Source: Ichthyophthirius multifiliis (lineage: Eukaryota > Ciliophora > Oligohymenophorea > Hymenostomatida). Taken from it: 23,207 nt of DNA. Location: NCBI RefSeq assembly GCF_000220395.1, contig NW_004086079.1, forward strand, positions 1 through 23,207. Reading direction: 5' to 3'. How positions within the stretch are numbered: the first letter of the stretch is position 1; every line of letters starts with the position of its first letter. Below are positions 20,820-23,207 of this stretch, piece after piece. A program made the position numbers and the translations under genes. The notes under the pieces were generated by a model that was not told the DNA's origin, made no database searches, and saw only the letters and a list, made by a program, of their open reading frames with translations.

Positions 20820-21273
20820 ATGATATGTATTTTATAAAAATATTATTTTTATATTTTTAAATATAGATTGTAACTTTTGTTCAATTCTTAACTTTTTTGG
20901 AGGAGTTTTATATGTAAAAATATAATAAAAAATAATATTTATTTTAAATAATAGATTATTCTTGCAGTTTTAGTTGGTAATGGACATAAATTTTAAGAAT
21001 GGAAAATTTCTGATTAAAATAAATCTGAAAATGCCTTATACATATCAGCTGGAGTAAAAAATAACCATAAATAATTTTAATTAATATTAAAATAAGATAT
21101 TTTTTGTAATCTGTATTTTAATTATTTTATGGAAATTTTATAGAGAAAAAAAATTAGCCTAGCAATAAGATAATTAAAAAAAAGGATTTTTATATTAGGA
21201 TGAAAACATATAAGAAAAATATTTATAAAGCGGACTTGTTATAAATCAATCTCATTCTATCCATTAAGATTGA
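20820..21273 (+). CDS. Two-helix membrane protein, possibly V-ATPase f/RNASEK-like
   Basis: Four exons, 20820-20826, 20867-20913, 20955-21053 and 21097-21273, with introns of 40, 41 and 43 bp; all joins keep frame and the product is 109 aa. It reads MIYCNFCSILNFFGG, helix 1 at about 10-27, a loop of about 24 residues (GNGHKFQEWKISDQNKSENA), helix 2 at about 46-65 (ISAGIFFVICILIILWKFY), then REKK and a 40-residue polar tail ending HSIHQD. Two helices with a short loop, a Cys near the N-terminus, a helix-2 start of the YxxAG type and a basic cluster after helix 2 resemble the RNASEK/V-ATPase f subunit (yeast YPR170W-B) family. That likeness is of pattern and size, not of long identical stretches, so the function is tentative. 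The gene model itself is firm. The first exon is only ATGATAT. It converges with the next gene. Confidence 0.82.
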
Positions 21274-21479
21274 AAAAAAAAACATATATTAAATATTTTG
21301 AAAATAAATATAATATTATATATTATTATAATCTTTTTAAAATAATAAATTATAATAAATAAATAAAAACTATTTTTCTTTTTACTTATTTATATATATT
21401 TATTTAATAATAAATTTATTTTCAATTTGATAAATAAATAAAATTATTTTTTTTAATATAAAGATAAAAATAAAAAAAA
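21274..21479. other. Convergent 3' intergenic spacer
   Basis: About 206 bp of A/T-rich DNA between the TGA codons of two convergent genes. It must contain both 3' ends, but no clear poly(A) signal can be told apart in this composition. Confidence 0.6.
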
Positions 21480-22555
21480 TCAACTTATGAGTTTTTCATT
21501 ATTAATTTATGTATTTTATTCTTTTGTAAATAATGTAAGATCACTTTAAATATCTTTACGGTTTTATTATTTACTATCTTCATCTGTTCTACTTATTTAT
21601 TTTTATAAAGGCATAGTTTATATAGTATTTTAACAGTTTCTATCAGTTTCCAATTCTTTTTATGTTAAAAATTACTTTATTTTTTCATCAATAGACATTT
21701 CGGTAATTACTTCAGTTTAATCTCCTTTAACTATCTAAGGTTTAGTTGGATATAGATTTTATTAAGATTTAACTTTCATTTAGCATGTAGAAGGCCTTAT
21801 TTAATATTCTTAATCATCTTTTTTTATTATCTCTAAAGCTGGATTCTTTATTAGCAATGCGATTTATTCTTTATCAATTTCTAATATATTATTGGGAATA
21901 ATTTCACTATAGTTTACAAACAGAATTTCAAAGATATTTTTCTTAGATTTTTATTTTGTAGATAAATATTTATAAAAAACTTATTGTTCCCAATTAGGAA
22001 ACATGTTTTATTTAAAAATTTATCTTTTTTTTAATGGACTTCTTATTTCATTATAATTAATATTTAATTTTTTAAATCCCGTATAATTATAATCAAAATT
22101 ATTTGAGATTGTACTAAATCGATTTAATTAAGTATGTTAATAATTCACCATTTCTACCATATTATAACACATAAAATTCAAATCATACCCTTAGCTTTTT
22201 ATATTTTCATTTTAAGTACTTTTCTTACATAATTTCTTATATACAATTACTACAACGAAAATCAAAAATACTATACAAATTGGAAGACCAATAGATAATC
22301 CTAATTTCATAGTATCTTTTTTTATTTTGTTACATTAATTATTTGTATCATTTAATTCATAACCAGATTAGCATTTTTAACATACGTTTTGAGATAAACA
22401 AATTTCACAATTTTATATTTCGCAATCTTACCACATTATTTATTATATTTATAAATAATTTTTATTTAAACTTTTATATATTTATTAGTCATTTTACTTA
22501 AAATAAACAGGTTCATTTAATATATTAATAAAAGACAAATTAAAAATTTTGACAT
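21480..22555 (-). CDS. Type I membrane protein with Cys-rich ectodomain
   Basis: Exon 1 22498-22555 and exon 2 21480-22426, split by a 71-bp intron (phase 1), give 334 aa with no frame break. The start is a signal peptide (MSKFLICLLLIYQMNLF), then a short extracellular module with CEIQNCEICLSQNVC, QKCQSGYELND and a final C. The spacing (CxxxxCxxC, CxxC, GYxL, C) is that of the furin-like/growth-factor-receptor Cys repeats common in ciliate surface proteins; only one repeat is present, which is short for the group. A single transmembrane helix follows (about LGLSIGLPICIVFLIFVVVIVY), then KKLCKK as stop-transfer and a cytoplasmic tail of about 250 residues rich in Asn, Gln, Lys and Asp, with segments such as NMFPNWEQQVFYKYLS and TEVITEMSIDEKIKQFL. 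No kinase or other enzyme motif is seen in the tail. Surface sensing or adhesion would be a guess. Confidence 0.87.
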
Positions 22556-23207
22556 TTTTCTTTTTAAAAAAAAATATAAGAAAGCTTGATATAATGTATT
22601 AAATATTATAAATTGAATTTTTTTTATTAAATATAATATATATATATATATACATATACATATACATATATACATATATACATATATACATATATATTTA
22701 CCTCAAATATTTAATTATATACACCTAACATATATAATTTTATTTTTTAAATTTAAATTTAATAATTGTATTTTAATCTGAAATCGCTTTTATCTATTTT
22801 TTATAATAATTTAATACATATTAACAATAGTTAAGATTAGTAATTTTAATAATAAAAAATTAGATATTTATAATATTTTAAATTATAATTATTTTTATTT
22901 AGTTTTCTATATTATAAATTTTTTATTTTTTTGAACATCGTGTTAATTAAATATAAAAAAATTAAAAAGCTTAATTAACGATTGAAAAAAAATACAAATA
23001 ATAATATGATTTTAATTAACAATAAATTAAAATTGTAAATTAATTTAAAATATAAAATAAATTTTATTTCATTAATAATTTTAAATTAATTAATAAAAAA
23101 TGATTTTTATATTTTATATTTAAATAATATATTCATTTATAACTTTTTATTTATACTTTATTAAAATTTTAAATATATTTCATTATAGGTTTTTTATATT
23201 ATATATT
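22556..23207. other. A+T-rich spacer upstream of the Cys-rich protein gene
   Basis: No gene is supported up to the end of the window. It holds the upstream region of the minus-strand membrane protein, including the TA/CATA microsatellite 80-150 bp from the start codon. Confidence 0.55.
22636..22702. repeat. TATACA/TA microsatellite
   Basis: (TA)n passes into (TATACA)n and (TATATACA)n interspersed units over about 65 bp. It sits 80-150 bp upstream of the ATG of the Cys-rich membrane protein, so it could lie in the promoter region. Confidence 0.9.

Noticed and set aside
1-23207. tRNA or rRNA genes
   Set aside because: No segment of tRNA-like composition or cloverleaf and no rRNA signature was seen; G+C-richer patches are all explained by coding exons except the small island at 13394-13434.
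1-23207. Transposons or virus-like elements
   Set aside because: I found no transposase, reverse transcriptase or integrase motifs, no terminal inverted or long terminal repeats; the repeats present are microsatellites, one minisatellite and the coding array.

Overview
This is the end of a ciliate chromosome. It opens with a run of CCCCAA telomere repeats (G4T2 on the other strand), is extremely A+T rich throughout, and its genes are interrupted by short GT...AG introns. TAA and TAG occur at positions that are Gln in conserved proteins, most clearly in DNA topoisomerase II, and every gene I could close ends in TGA. Pure C4A2 telomeres plus TAA/TAG = Gln fit the hymenostome ciliates (Tetrahymena, Ichthyophthirius). 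The extreme A+T content favours an Ichthyophthirius-like macronuclear chromosome; that species call is an inference. Standard-code ORF finding fails here: almost every standard-code ORF is a shadow or a fragment.

Layout. 1-160: telomere and decayed telomere-like repeats. 262-1720: two possible small plus-strand genes close to the telomere (weak to moderate support). 2402-4146: a plus-strand, seven-exon WD40 protein with one C-terminal membrane anchor, best read as the Sar1 exchange factor Sec12/PREB. 4147-7581: very A+T-rich spacer with one coding-like island. 7582-12315: minus-strand DNA topoisomerase II with nine exons and all catalytic motifs. 12316-13620: spacer. 13621-16069: a minus-strand secretory protein with a signal peptide, a Gln tract built largely from TAA codons, a long array of Asp/Glu/Lys/His/Asn repeats and a C-terminal coiled coil. 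16070-18748: mostly spacer with two weak ORFs. 18749-19187: a minus-strand EF-hand protein. 19188-20819: spacer with microsatellites. 20820-21273: a plus-strand two-helix membrane protein of 109 residues, tentatively V-ATPase f subunit/RNASEK-like, with a 7-nt first exon. 21480-22555: a minus-strand type I membrane protein with a short Cys-rich ectodomain. 22556-23207: spacer.

The genes do not form an operon or a recognisable pathway cluster. They look like ordinary single-gene units; several (Sec12, the repeat protein, the Cys-rich membrane protein, the V-ATPase-like protein) concern the secretory or membrane system, probably by coincidence. A recurring oddity is that coding frames break at A (or T) runs, nearly always as if exactly one base were missing. 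I see no clear new multi-gene system; the least explained item is the secreted repeat protein at 13621-16069.
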